Assembly: GCA_022560025.1 (NCBI GenBank)
Contig: JAFISE010000092.1
Coordinates: 62,001 to 126,000 of the forward strand
Origin: Stagonosporopsis chrysanthemi
Lineage: Eukaryota; Ascomycota; Dothideomycetes; Pleosporales; Didymellaceae
Reading direction: 5' to 3'
Length of the DNA stretch: 64,000 bases
The notes under the pieces are model-generated. The model ran no database searches. It was given only the letters and a program-made list of their open reading frames with translations, and was not told the DNA's origin. Shown piece after piece: positions 1 to 11,104 of this stretch (positions are counted from its first letter, which is position 1; each line of letters opens with the position of its first letter). The position numbers and the translations under genes were made by a program.

Positions 1-455
1 GACGTCTCCTCGCGCCTCGATGGCGAGAAGATGGACATGGTCAAGTTCCGCCCCAACATTGTCATTGAGGGCGCCAACGACCCCTGGCAAGAAGACCACT
101 GGGGCAGCATCACAATCAACCACAAGACGGAGATGATCATGGCCCACAACTGCGTGCGCTGCAAGAGCATCAACATCGACTACAACACGGGTAAACCTGG
201 TGTCGGCCCCAGTGGGGAGGTGCTCAAGAGGCTACAGAAGGATAGGAGAATTGACATTGGGGCTAAATGGAGTCCCGTGTTTGGACGGTACACGTTCTGG
301 GGCCCAGATGCACCGAAGAGCCAGCTTATCAAGGTGGGGGACAGAGTCAATGTTACGAAGGTCAACGAAGGGTTCACGATCTGGAGTAAGCATTACCTCC
401 CCTCTCAACACAGCATCTGTACTGATCGCCCACAGGCTGGCCCGGTCTGGGCTAG
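1..455 (+). CDS. MOSC-domain protein, C-terminal part (5' end outside window)
   Basis: This is the C-terminal end of a MOSC-domain protein (YcbX/mARC-like family, which binds molybdenum cofactor and works with redox partners). The gene runs in from the left edge. Visible family features are the FRPNIVIEG block, the conserved cysteine pair region around HNCVRCKSIN, and the terminal WPGLG. The reading frame needs one intron: exon up to 385, intron 386-435 (gtaagc...cacag), last exon 436-455 ending in TAG. Splicing joins the frame to give ...FTIWSWPGLG and stop, which is the expected end for fungal members. Read without splicing, the frame runs on into the next gene, so the splice matters. The substrate cannot be told from this fragment. 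Confidence 0.8.
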
Positions 456-519
456 ACGTTTCCATCTGCATCCCACTGTCGTTATATGGCAGTATGTTAT
501 AACTAGCTCACTATCGCCC

Positions 520-3500
520 ATGCACTCGAACTTATCAAAAGAAATCAATTTCCCCCCCCCCTCTTTAGTGGTCTTCACACCCACACCCACTCCCCCTCTC
601 CTCAAACCGATACTCCACACACCCACCCCTACGCACTCCAACTGCCACATCCCCCCAACAAACCACTCCCCGCTCCGCACCACAAGCCACACAATCCCTC
701 TTCTCCCCCGCTCCTCGCCCAACACCCTCCCCCATCCGCTTGGCGAACGCGCCCCCGCGCACGCCTACCCGCGCGATGCAGCATACACGTACGACGACCG
801 GCCGCCGAAACGGGCGCGCTCCGAGTTGTACAGCGCCTCCTCGCCCGCGTACGCGCCGCAGCAGCACTCGCGGCCGGCCACGAGCCACAACCCAGGCTGG
901 TCCTACAACGTCGAGCACATGGTGGACACGGGCATGCGCATGCGCACGCACATGCACCAGGACCCCGGGCATGCCGCACCCAAGCAGGAGCAGGAGCACA
1001 ACCCAGACAAGAGGCTGTCAGACGCCCAGCTGCTGCTGGACTTCTTCCAGGTCTCTGCCCACACCGCACAGACACCGCCCTCGACCGCGAAACGGTTGAG
1101 CATCTCGCAAGTAGCACCCGCCTACCCTGCACAGTACCCTCCACTGCCTTGTCCACATTACACGCAGCAACCGCCTGTCCCAGCAGGCGCTGTCCCAGCA
1201 AGCCCTCACGCCGTGGCTTTGCAGCAAACCGCATACCATGCCCACCAAACACGTCCGTCTGACGCCGCGCACGTCCCAGAACCCCCCTCGCTTCCCACTC
1301 ACCTAACATTGCCCGCGCCGGCGGTCCAGACGCGCACACCTCCAGAAGACAACTCCGCCGCACAGCCTCCGCCACCAATGTCCAACGCCGCCAACGCCGC
1401 CAACGCCGCCAACACCGAGGACGCGAAACCCAAGAAGCACCAGGGTTGGCCCAAGGGCAAGCCGCGCGGCCCGCGCAACACCCCTTCCAGCAGCAGGAGA
1501 AAGAAGGCGACACCGAAACCCAAGGCCGCCTCTTCGACAAACCCAAAGAGTGCACTGGACCAAGCCCAGTCACCGCGAAGCAACGGCGTCGCTGCCATCG
1601 CAGGCGCGTCTACATCATCGTCCTCCAACATCACGCCACCATACGACCAGCCCTCTGGACCCCGCCGACATTCCTTCTCAAATTCTTTTTTAGCGCTACC
1701 GACCACTGATACAATCTCTGCAGCTCTGCGAGCTCAGTCTGTTCCACTCCAGACTTTGCCTGACACAGCACCACCAGCCGCCGAACCTAGTCGGCGCACC
1801 AAAGCTCAGCAGGTTGCCGAGCCAGAACTCATATGCGCCTCATGCAACTCATCCGATTCCGAGGTCAAAGTTGGTGATGGCGAGCAGTGGATCGGTTGTG
1901 ACGGGTGTAAAGAGTGGTACCACTATGCGTGCGCTGGTTTCAACAGCGAGCGCGAGGTACGGGAGGTAAACAAGTTCTACTGCGAACCGTGTAGGCCCAA
2001 ATTCGGTCAAACAACGAGTAGGTCTACCGACGCAATTCGTGTTACTAAGTCTGACCTGACCCAGAGGTTCGCAAATCCGTCAGAGCACACACTACCGTTG
2101 ACTACGCCGGCCTCAATCAGGGCGTCTTGAGGACGTCGGATGACCATCCCGAACACCACTACATCGCCGCCTTCAAGAATGGAGACATGGAGTTCACCCC
2201 CGAAACGTTCGCACGCATGCCACCAGAGCTGCTCTCGGCCGACTATTTGGAGAAGAGCAATGGCTTCCGAGAGCCTATTCTCATACCCGGAGAACTCAAT
2301 CCTCGGCCTTGGTCAGCACCGGATGCTGCTGCAGAGTCCGACTCGCCGAGCGAACAACTTCTGGATACACGCGATGAGGGAGAGGCTCATTTCGACTACG
2401 AAACAATTGCCGACGACGGACAAGACAAGCTGGATATGGTCATACCCCAAGGCTTGACAGTTCGTCGCGTCGCTGAGCTATATGGGCCCAACGAAACGGT
2501 GCCCGTCATCGACGTCAAAGCACAAGAGGGCGAGGCCAAGAAGTGGACCATGTCAAAGTGGGCAGACTATTATGAACAGCAAGGCGAGAAGCCTGTTCGG
2601 AACGTCATCAGTCTGGAAGTATCTCGAAGCCGGCTTGGCAAATTGATCCGGCGGCCCAAGGCAGTGCGAGACATGGACCTGCAAGACTCGGTGTGGCGAG
2701 AGGACGACAAGTTTGCGCCTCCGCCTGTGCAGTTTTACTGCCTGATGTCTGTTGCGGACTGCTTTACAGACTTCCACATCGATTTCGGCGGTTCCTCTGT
2801 CTACTACCACATCGTCAAGGGAAAGAAAGTCTTCTTCTTCATACCGCCAACGAAACAGAATATGAAGAAGTACGAAGATTGGTGCCTTTCACCCAACCAA
2901 GGACACGATTGGCTTGGCAAGCAAGTCAAAGAGTGCTATCGGGTGGACTTGTACCCTGGTGATACCATGCTCATTCCCTCTGGCTGGATCCACGCTGTCT
3001 GGACCCCAGAGGACAGCCTGGTCATTGGTGGCAACTTCCTGACACGCATACACTACGGCATGCAGCTTCAAGTCCTGGAGGTTGAAAAGAACACCAAGGT
3101 GGCCCAGATGTTCCGCTACCCGTTCTTTCAGAAGATTATGTGGCTGACCGTTATCAAATACCTCGAGGAGGATCCTGTGCCACACTCAGTACAGGAACTC
3201 TTGCAGAGCGGTGCACAGTTCAAGCGCGATATCCCCATCTACTGTGAGCCCGACCAATTTGGCCACAACTCGCATCTCGGTCCAGCAAACTACAACAGGC
3301 GATACTACCCTAAACACGAGCTCGAAGGCCTTGCAGACGTCTTAAACTACATCCATAGGACTGTCCTGATCTCACTCGACAAGATTGAGATGCCACAAAG
3401 GACACGCAATGCAGTCACCAGGTCCATACCGAAGGGCCATGGTGATCCGGTCGCTCTTGAGCGGCACTTTGCCATGTGGATCGCTTGGAAACGTGGCAAC

Positions 3501-5150
3501 GAAGCCATCCCAGCTTGGGCTATATCCGATGTCCCATTACCGGGGCCGGCAGAAGTCGTTGAGAAGAGATCAAGCGTGTCACCAGTGAAGAAGCCTGAGC
3601 GAGAGGCGCAATCGGAGTTTCCGACGATGCCTCTGGACAATTTACTGGAACCCATCAGGACCTACGATACATCACCTCCGGTCATGGTCGATACCAACCA
3701 CATGGTTGATGCATACCCACTGGTCGAGCCTGTTACGCCCTCGTCTGCTGCACCCATGACCGGCTTTCTCCGTCCAAGTGCAAACAACCCACACATCACC
3801 ACCCCAAAAACATCCCAGCTGGGTCCAAAGCGCGTTGCTTGCGATGCCTGCCGGAAGCGACGAATTAGATGCAAGCACAAGGATGAGCTTGTAGATTCCT
3901 CCAAGCCTGGTATGCACACCATTGATCTCTCTGGCTCATATGGTATCTCTGTCAAGCGCCGTCTGAGCGACCACTCCATCGTTGATGGCCATTCTGCCAC
4001 TTTGGCTGGGCCTGTCAATGGAGGGCCCATCATGGCTGATGTCAACGGCGACCCTTATGCTTTGAAGTCTGGTCGAGTCAAAGCATGCGCCGACTGTCGT
4101 AAGAGCAAGCGCCGTTGCATTCACGACGAATACGGCAATGTCGACCCCATCAAAGCGAATGAGGTTCCTGTGCCTCGTGGCTCTGCAGCAAAACGACGAC
4201 GCGTCAGTGAAGAGGATCCGACTTCCATGCCTAAGAGGGTGAAGCAGGAGTCCTCCATGGACGAAGGTGGTTTCAGCAACGGTCATCACCCACGCCACTC
4301 CCTAACGCAGCAGTTCAGTATGGGTGGTTCTCTACTTCAAGACATTGCGTACTCTGCTCAGCAAGCCCTAAACCAACAGCCGGAGGAAGAGATCATGCCG
4401 ATCGATCCAGCACTCCAGGGCTTCTCTCAGGATGGGTATCCTTTGACTAGCACTGGACCCTCCTATCCGGTAATGGGGGATGTGATCATGTCTTCTATCG
4501 AGGAGCAGCATGGTACTCATGAGCCAATGGACGGTGTCCAGTACTCACAAGCGAACGGACAAGGACCCAGTATTGAGGCGCTGACGCCAGGTCCCCCATC
4601 ATATTCTGGCCCAAGGCAGCACCAGAATGGTCGCCACCAGGTGAATGGCTACATGTCCTACCCTCCAACGCAGCACGATGCAGTCCGGCCTGTGTCCTCT
4701 CCTGTATCACCTCACCACGTACGAGCTGCATCACCAACCTCCCCTACGACTCACAACCACAACATGTTCACGACCGGCTCCGACTTTATCCCCCCCGTCA
4801 CACCTACTGCGCCGCATCGTACTGCGCCGCATCGTACTGCGCCCCCATCAAGCCATAGGTCTGGCCAGCGAAGCAGCCGGACTCCAAAAACCACTCCCGG
4901 CGGTCGGCGCTGTGACAACAAAGACAGTGTCAAGCTGGAGCAAGGTCTGACTATGGCCATGACACTCGGCATGGGCATCAACCTCGACTTCATCGACCCC
5001 AACCTCGATCAGGCCAGTCGAGACCTCATCAAGCAGCTGCAGGCCGAAGAGCACGGGCTGCGGCGCCGCAGTCGAGGAGATACGTCCGTAGCTTCACCTT
5101 CGCACCCGCCAGCGCAAGTCACTCCAACACGAGCCCAGGCTGGCGCTTGA
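520..5150 (+). CDS. PHD finger + JmjC histone demethylase (JHD1/KDM2-like)
   Basis: Predicted nuclear Fe(II)/2-oxoglutarate-dependent histone lysine demethylase; the JHD1/KDM2 group acts on methylated H3K36. A PHD finger (Cys4-His-Cys3, about 1833-1990) lies before the JmjC domain (about 2730-3070). The JmjC domain shows the iron ligands HxD (FHID, about 2774) and the distal His (WIHAVW, about 2991), and a YYHIVKGKK segment. Two halves are joined by a 47-nt intron at 2018-2064 (gtaggt, CTAAG branch, cccag), which links the PHD frame to RKSVRAHTTVDYAGLN. The C-terminal half is low complexity and carries two CxxCRK-type motifs (about 3838-3875 and 4081-4120). Small repeats are present: three 9-bp units near 1383 and a 15-bp duplication near 4811. 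The start is uncertain: 520 is the first in-frame ATG after the MOSC stop, but 540-720 looks like a CT-rich promoter, so a spliced or later start (919) is possible. About 1,527 aa from 520. Confidence 0.85.
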
Positions 5151-5548
5151 GCATCGAATCCAGCTTTTGTTTCTGTCTATGCATTTTCACAACCTCTTTG
5201 GCGTTTCGGGAGAGACAGCATCAGGCGCACCACGGAACCACTTGTCAGGTTGCTTATACCCATGCACTGGGATAGTGTATACTGCACCGACGTCTTACTT
5301 TCCTTTTTTACACGGTTTATTTTGGGTTCCCGCGGCGTCATCCTATCTTAGCACATCTGTTCATCTGGTTTTTGCTTGGGAGGTCAAGTTGGCAGCTATA
5401 TTGCGTCATGGCTGTGCTCGTCCTTTTGTCACTGTGCGCGGGAAACGTAGAAAGTACTACTACTAGCTCATACATCGCATTTGAAATCAAGAGATATTAC
5501 CAACCCCCCTCCCTTCTTCGTCCCCTTGCACACCCTTTCACACGCATA
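5151..5548. other. Intergenic region, 3' of the demethylase gene
   Basis: No gene or RNA is recognisable here. It probably holds the 3' untranslated regions of two convergent genes. Confidence 0.5.
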
Positions 5549-6256
5549 TCAGAGCCACCGCTCCATCCTTCCGAACGCCGGATACCTCAACCCCAACCCC
5601 AATCCCTTCCCCTTTCCTTTCCCCCCGCCAACACTGCTCCCCACAGTGCTACTCACGCAGTCCCAGTCCCACGGCACACTCTTCCCCAACACCTCGTACC
5701 CGCCCACCCTCCTTACCCGGCCCCTGACCCTCGCATCCCGCAGCGCGCTGCGCGTCGACGCCCGCACCGTCGGCTCGACAATCTGCGTGCGGTACACGGG
5801 CTCCCTGGGCTTGCAGCGTGCGTCCGAGGAGGACGACGACGATGAAGACGTTGTCGACGAGGGAGGCGGAGGCGGGACACGGCGCCGCGGCGGCCGCGCT
5901 GGAGGACTGCCCGGCTCGAATCTGAACTTCTTCCCCGGGCTGTGCAGGGGCGTCACGGGATGCAGCTGCAGCGGGTGCACGCCGTGCAGGTGCGGATGCC
6001 GGTGGTGGTGCTGGAGCAGGCCGTGCGGCAGCGGTGGGTGCGGGCGTAGATGCGCCGGGAGGTGCGGGTGCAGATGCAGTCCCTCATGGTGGTGGTGGGC
6101 GTCTGTGGTTGTGGTGACGGCGCTGGGCAGCGAGATGCTGATGTCGCCGAAGCGGCGTTTGGAGCTCTGGTGCACGCGGACAATGTCTGCCGACGAGCAG
6201 TCGGAGGATGTGGATTTGCGTTTGGTTTTTGCTGGGGTGAGGGTTATCCAGCACAT
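5549..6256 (-). CDS. Hypothetical low-complexity protein (His-, Pro-, Ser-rich)
   Basis: I do not recognise this 235-aa frame. It starts at an ATG (MCWITLTPAKTKRKS) and has a varied N-terminus (SSADIVRVHQSSKRRFGDI), then a His/Leu/Pro-rich middle (HHHHEG, LHPHLPAHL), a basic patch RRRVPPPPP followed by an eight-residue Ser run, and a Gly/Lys-rich tail. The opposite strand has an equally long frame (5481-6281), rich in Cys, Gly and Trp from GC-rich codons, which looks like a shadow. The choice of the minus strand rests on the more protein-like N-terminal third. It could be wholly spurious. No membrane segment or signal peptide is visible. Confidence 0.4.
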   Translation of the reverse strand: MCWITLTPAKTKRKSTSSDCSSADIVRVHQSSKRRFGDISISLPSAVTTTTDAHHHHEGLHLHPHLPAHLRPHPPLPHGLLQHHHRHPHLHGVHPLQLHPVTPLHSPGKKFRFEPGSPPARPPRRRVPPPPPSSTTSSSSSSSSDARCKPREPVYRTQIVEPTVRASTRSALRDARVRGRVRRVGGYEVLGKSVPWDWDCVSSTVGSSVGGGKGKGKGLGLGLRYPAFGRMERWL

Positions 6257-7343
6257 GTTGCTGGGTGAAGGGGGTGGATAACAAAAGACGACGGTGTTTG
6301 AGTCTCGTTATTGTCGTTGCACGATGCTGTTCTGACTGCGATAGACCTCGAGCATGCAAAGAGCACGATGCGGTAGAAAGAAGAAAGGGTACGGATGTGG
6401 GCAGTGACTACATGGACTAGACCTCTGAGAGCATGCCATCAAGAGGACCACCCACTACTTAACCCCCCAGCACATCACCCGCCGCAGTCCCCCTCAAATC
6501 CTGCTCCTCGCCGCTCCACACAGGCGTCCGACCTGACCGTATATACACTCACCCTGCACATCACTCGGCAGCATCATACGCGCCGCGCCGCGCAGCACAC
6601 GCCCCTCCACGGCGCTGCCGCAGTCAAGCTACATGAGACAAGGTGGGCGGGAAATGGTGCCTGCATGATTGTTGCCGGTGCCTGCAGCTCGGGAGGGCGA
6701 ACGCATGTTCGAGGCCCGAGGCGGGTGATGGGGACTGCTGAGGGTGGGTGGTTGGCGCGTGCGTGGTGCGAGTGTCTTGGATGACCGGTGGTTTCAGCGG
6801 CCATGTGATGGGGGGGGGGGGGGGGGGGGTACTTTTGCTTGACGCAGCCTGCTGCGGATATCCTGGCAGTGACGCCGTGATGGAGGCTCTTTTTTTTTAG
6901 CTTGGTGATGGATAAAGGAGTGTCAGTCATGTTTAGTATGAGGTCCCTCTTCTGCTGCGAAGAGTCCTTCATTGACCTTCGTAGCATGCTAAGTCTCGTG
7001 CTGAGTCCTGGTACAGCCTCACAACTGACGCAGCGGCGCAAGACGCGTCACCGATACAACATGGAACTCCAAACTACGAGTGAACTTCCAAACGGTCTGC
7101 TACGTTGTTGGGGTGTTTTGATGTAGACAGTTCTTTGGTGTTGCTGGGCGAGGTTCGAAGGCAGCAATCGCCGCGTCGTTGCGGCGCTCTGTGGCTTGGC
7201 AGTTGCATCAACGAGCTAGGTCGCCGGAGCTCCAGCACCACGACATCAACCTCACGCTCTCTCGCCCCACCACACTTCACTACATTCGCCATCGTCCGCC
7301 GCCGTACCGTCTCTTCGAATCCCACAATACCAGCACTGCAACC
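6257..7343. other. Intergenic region with a 20-nt poly-G tract
   Basis: No gene recognised. A run of 20 G lies at 6810-6829. The last 200 bases before 7344 are CT-rich and are the likely PRE2 promoter and leader. Confidence 0.5.
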
Positions 7344-8351
7344 ATGGACTCGTTAGTGGCGCAGTACAGCCGCCCCATCGACGCGGAGGAGGGCCAGACA
7401 GAGCAGCAGCAGCTTGAGCTGTACAGCGGCGCGCCAGAGCTGTCTCTCAAGTTCGCTCTGCCCCCAGTCGCTCAGGTCTGGCCCCGCCTATCTCCTCCGT
7501 ACAGCCAAACATACTGATTTGAACTCCAGGCACAATCATGGCTCCGCGCCATGACAGACGACTACTCCAACCCCAACTGCCCGATCAAGATTGCCCACGG
7601 CACCACAACCCTCGCCTTCCGGTTCAAGGGCGGCATCATCGTGGCGACCGACTCGCGAGCAACAGCCGGCAACTGGATAGCAAGTCAGACGGTGAAGAAG
7701 GTCATCGAGATCAACAGCTGTTTACTGGGGACCATGGCCGGTGGCGCTGCTGTAAGCAAACACAAGACGGCAGATTGAAGGGCTGTGTTGACGTGAAACA
7801 GGACTGCCAATACTGGCTGGCATACTTGGGCATGCAATGTCGTCTCCACGAGCTCCGACACAAGCGCCGCATCTCCGTCGCCGCGGCGTCCAAGATTCTG
7901 GCCAACCTGGTCTACTCGTACAAGGGCATGGGACTGAGCATGGTGCGTAATCCCCCTCCACTTGTCTGGCCTTATTTCTAACACCCGACTCCAGGGAACA
8001 ATGTGCGCCGGTGTGACCCCGCAAGAAGGCCCCGCTCTCTACTACATTGACAGCGACGGCACACGCCTTTCTGGCAACCTCTTCTGTGTCGGCTCCGGTC
8101 AGACATTTGCCTACGGTGTGCTCGACGCGGAGTACAAGTACGATCTTGAGGACGCCGAGGCCCTGGAGCTCGGCAAGAGGAGTATCCTAGCTGCCACGCA
8201 CCGTGACGCATACTCGGGTGGTTTCATCAATCTGTACCACGTCAAGGAGGACGGCTGGGTCAAGCACGGCTTCAACGATACAAACCCCATCTTCTGGGAC
8301 ACCAAGCTGAACAAGGGCGAGTTCTCCAACGTCACCAGCGAGCTGGTGTAG
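7344..8351 (+). CDS. PRE2: 20S proteasome beta5 subunit (chymotrypsin-like)
   Basis: Catalytic beta5 subunit of the 20S proteasome, an N-terminal-threonine protease responsible for chymotrypsin-like cleavage. Four exons: 7344-7475, 7530-7751, 7802-7942, 7995-8351, giving 283 aa. Intron donors are gtctgg, gtaagc and gtgcgt; all junctions keep phase 0. The propeptide ends at KIAHG, and the mature protein begins TTTLAFRF, exposing the catalytic Thr. Asp17 and Lys33 equivalents are visible in VATDSRATAG and TVKKVIEIN. The segment GTMCAGVTP and the C-terminal GFNDTNPIFWD fit beta5 rather than other beta subunits. The first donor (gtctgg) is weak, but it is the only one that joins LPPVAQ to AQSWLRAMTDD in frame. 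Confidence 0.95.
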
Positions 8352-9013
8352 TCGCGTGCTGCGGCGTGTGGGGGAAGAAGATGGAAACGTGCAGACGCTG
8401 CATTGGCTCCCGCAAGATCGGCGGGCTTTGTAACAGAGCACGAAATGACATGAATGAATGAAACATGCACAAAATGAATTGTCTGTTTGCACTTTGACAC
8501 ATTGCCGCAAGCTCGTGACAAGCATAGCTGCCGTCACCACTACTTCACAACAGGCATCCGAACGAGACTAGTGGTTTATGATCCGAACTTCCAATTCTGA
8601 CATGGTTCTCATTCATCCCGGCCAAACGAGGGACGACTCTGCTGTGCTGTGCTGTGCTGTGCTGTGCTGCGGTTTACGCTACGCTGCCACAGCGCCTTGA
8701 ACGTAGCATACTACCTATCTCTCTCTCTCTACAGGATACTCATGGGGATATATACGTGATACAAATACAGATGCGACGCGGCGGGACATGATGGATTAAA
8801 ACAAATGCAGACATGATGACTGTGGGAGCGTATGGGGAACATGGGGGGGGGGGGGGGGTTTCAATTACCACAACGATGGGACCAACGGAACGCTTCCTGC
8901 CATCGTGACAACCAGTGGGACACGTCAAGTGCCCTTTCTCTCTTTCGCTCTTTCTCTTTTTTTCTGCTCTCCACCTCACACCATCTCCCAGCTCTCTAGA
9001 TGAGTGAGTGTCG
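8352..9013. other. Convergent 3' intergenic region with simple repeats
   Basis: Between PRE2 and the membrane-protein gene there is no recognisable gene. It holds a pentanucleotide repeat (TGTGC units, about 8640-8669), a short CT repeat near 8720, and a 16-nt poly-G at 8843-8858. Confidence 0.6.
8640..8669. repeat. Pentanucleotide microsatellite (TGTGC)n
   Basis: About five near-perfect copies of a 5-bp unit (gctgt repeated) in the intergenic region downstream of PRE2. Confidence 0.8.
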
Positions 9014-11104
9014 TCACCGTCGCATACTAGCGCCATTCAGCACCCCGGACGGCGAAGCATCTCTCCCAAACCAATTGCTTACACTGCTCGTGCGGCGACT
9101 CCGCACCGTCGCCGTCCGCGCAATGCTGTCCCGCATCTGGTTCATGATGCCCTTGAAGCTCAGCACTTCGGGCCTGTCGAGATCAAAGGGATCAGACTGG
9201 CGGTCTAGTCGGCTTGTGCTGGTCAGAGGCCCCGGGGTCATGACGGCGGCGTTGAAGAGGGTGGTGTCGGGCCGCCCAGCGCTGGGGTTGCCGGGCAGGC
9301 CTGGAGTGAATACATTAGTGCCTGGACGGCTGGGGCCGGGCTCGCCGAAGAAAGTGTAGTTTGACTCGCGGGCCGCGGGGAAGGCGGAGTAGGTGCTGAG
9401 TGGTGGTTGAGGTTGCTGCGCGGCGAATGTTTGCGTGGGTAGAGGCGGGGCGGTTGAAGGATCTGCAAAGGGGTCTCTGCTGTATACTGATGACGGAGGG
9501 TGGGAACCCAGTGCCGATGCTGAGCTCTGCGTCCGTCGATGGTTCGACACAGAGCTGGCCGTCCAATTCGAGTCTCGAAGCCAATCAGGTGCACCCTCGA
9601 TTCGGTCAATGAGCGATGCGAAGGGGTCTCGAGCTACAACAGGCGTTGCTGCAGGCTGCGGCGGGCTCGGTCCACGATTTTCCTCCTCGATCAGGTCAGG
9701 ATTGGAGATGCGAAGGGGCCTAGGCGAGTGGGGTGATGGGTCTGCAAAGGGATCTTTGCTGATGTTATTGTTCTGGCTTGGTTCCTCCGTGATTCCCATA
9801 AACCATGATTGCGAGGACACACTGCTTGTCTTTTTGCGCAGTACATTGCGCTCACTTTTCCTGCTCGACATGCGACGTATGTAACCACCGCCAACGGCAG
9901 TCTGTCCCTGCGACTCACTCATGGATCGACCTCGTCCGCTGGAAGTAGTCGAATATACGGATCCGACACTGGAACGCGGCTGGTGTCGTTGATAAGGGTT
10001 GTCTAGGGGCCCCGTCTTTTCTTCCCGCAGTCTTGCGAAGAGCCCTCCAAATCCTGCCGGCACCGCCTTCAGCGTCGATACAAAGCCTGACGACTCCTCG
10101 CTCTTCTCATTCCAGCTGCCCTCTCGTGATTTGCGTCGTCTCAAACAAAAGAAGAGCAGGCCGCTCAGCAGGGCCAGTGCAACGAAACCACCGATAACGC
10201 CACCGACGATACCGCCAAGATTGGCATCACTGCCACCGTGTGATGAATGCCCATCCCCACTGTGGCCGTCTCCACCGGTGTGAGAGCCTTGCTCGGGCGT
10301 TATGACGCCCACTGGCACACGAGTAGAGCTACCCAACGCAGCAGACCCTGTTTGCGAAAGAATCTCTGCAATCGAAGTGGTCGACAATAGTGCTTCCGAA
10401 GACGAGACGGTTGGCAGGATTTCTGGAACTGCAGCAACAGAGGTCGTGTCCGCAGCTCCAGCTGACTCCGTCACTGCTGGCTGCAAAGCGGGAGATGTGA
10501 CAGACGGCGGCGAAGGCAAAGACGATAATGGCGATGGCGGTGGCGATGGCGGTAGCGATGGCGATGGCGATGGGATCTCAGCTGTTTTGACAGTGTCAGA
10601 GCTTGTCGGTGCTACCTGTGCAGGAGGAAGTGTAGGAGCTGCAGCAACTTCTGAAAAAAGAACAGGTGTTTCGCTGGACTGTGAAGGCGCACTGGGACTC
10701 AAATTTTCTGGCGCTGGAGTAGACGGCTGAAGGACTGTAGGCAAAGGAGTAGTCGCAAGTGATATGAGAACTTCGTTATCCGTACCTGCTGCCGAAGAGA
10801 CTGCTACTGGTGGTGTAGGTATCGACACGATAGCGGATGCTTCCACAGGAGAAGATGACTCTGGTGCAGGCGGCGGCGGTGGGGGTAGCGGTAGCGGTAC
10901 TGGTCCAGAGGCTGGGCCGCCAGCAGCGGTCTGCTGTGTTGGTACTGGTTTTGCAATCGCTGAAGACGATGGTTCAGTGGGAGCAGGGAGAGTTGATACT
11001 GTGGCGGGTGTCGAAATCGAAGTCGATGTAGCCGCTGTACGGGCACGGGAGCGAGTACATCGTCTCCCATTCACGGTCGTAACCGACTCTTGAGGGGAGG
11101 CCAT
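9014..11104 (-). CDS. Single-pass membrane protein with Pro/Ser/Thr-rich ectodomain
   Basis: A 696-aa frame of unknown function with the layout of fungal cell-surface proteins (Mid2/WSC-like in general form only). Residues 1 to about 290 are very rich in Ser, Thr, Pro and Ala, with strings of SPSPSLPPSPP type, suited to heavy O-mannosylation. A glycine-zipper-like membrane segment follows (GGIVGGVIGGFVALALLSG, about 293-316), then the basic stop-transfer CLRRRKSR. The cytoplasmic part of about 370 aa is Ser/Pro-rich with many possible phosphorylation sites (RGRSMSES, RRMSSRKSE) and ends SMRR. No signal peptide is seen at the first ATG. An upstream exon may be missing: a possible start near 11185 could splice in frame by a weak gtctgt donor, but this is speculative. 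No cysteine-rich WSC or CFEM domain is visible. Confidence 0.75.
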   Translation of the reverse strand: MASPQESVTTVNGRRCTRSRARTAATSTSISTPATVSTLPAPTEPSSSAIAKPVPTQQTAAGGPASGPVPLPLPPPPPPAPESSSPVEASAIVSIPTPPVAVSSAAGTDNEVLISLATTPLPTVLQPSTPAPENLSPSAPSQSSETPVLFSEVAAAPTLPPAQVAPTSSDTVKTAEIPSPSPSLPPSPPPSPLSSLPSPPSVTSPALQPAVTESAGAADTTSVAAVPEILPTVSSSEALLSTTSIAEILSQTGSAALGSSTRVPVGVITPEQGSHTGGDGHSGDGHSSHGGSDANLGGIVGGVIGGFVALALLSGLLFFCLRRRKSREGSWNEKSEESSGFVSTLKAVPAGFGGLFARLREEKTGPLDNPYQRHQPRSSVGSVYSTTSSGRGRSMSESQGQTAVGGGYIRRMSSRKSERNVLRKKTSSVSSQSWFMGITEEPSQNNNISKDPFADPSPHSPRPLRISNPDLIEEENRGPSPPQPAATPVVARDPFASLIDRIEGAPDWLRDSNWTASSVSNHRRTQSSASALGSHPPSSVYSRDPFADPSTAPPLPTQTFAAQQPQPPLSTYSAFPAARESNYTFFGEPGPSRPGTNVFTPGLPGNPSAGRPDTTLFNAAVMTPGPLTSTSRLDRQSDPFDLDRPEVLSFKGIMNQMRDSIARTATVRSRRTSSVSNWFGRDASPSGVLNGASMRR

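Noticed and set aside
629..1573. Long antisense open frame opposite the demethylase gene
   Set aside because: Composition is typical of a shadow of GC-rich Pro/Ala codons; no domain, and the plus strand encodes a continuous protein with a PHD finger downstream.
5481..6281. Plus-strand frame overlapping the His-rich hypothetical
   Set aside because: Cys/Gly/Trp-rich middle is what the reverse of His/Pro codons gives; the minus frame has the more natural N-terminus.
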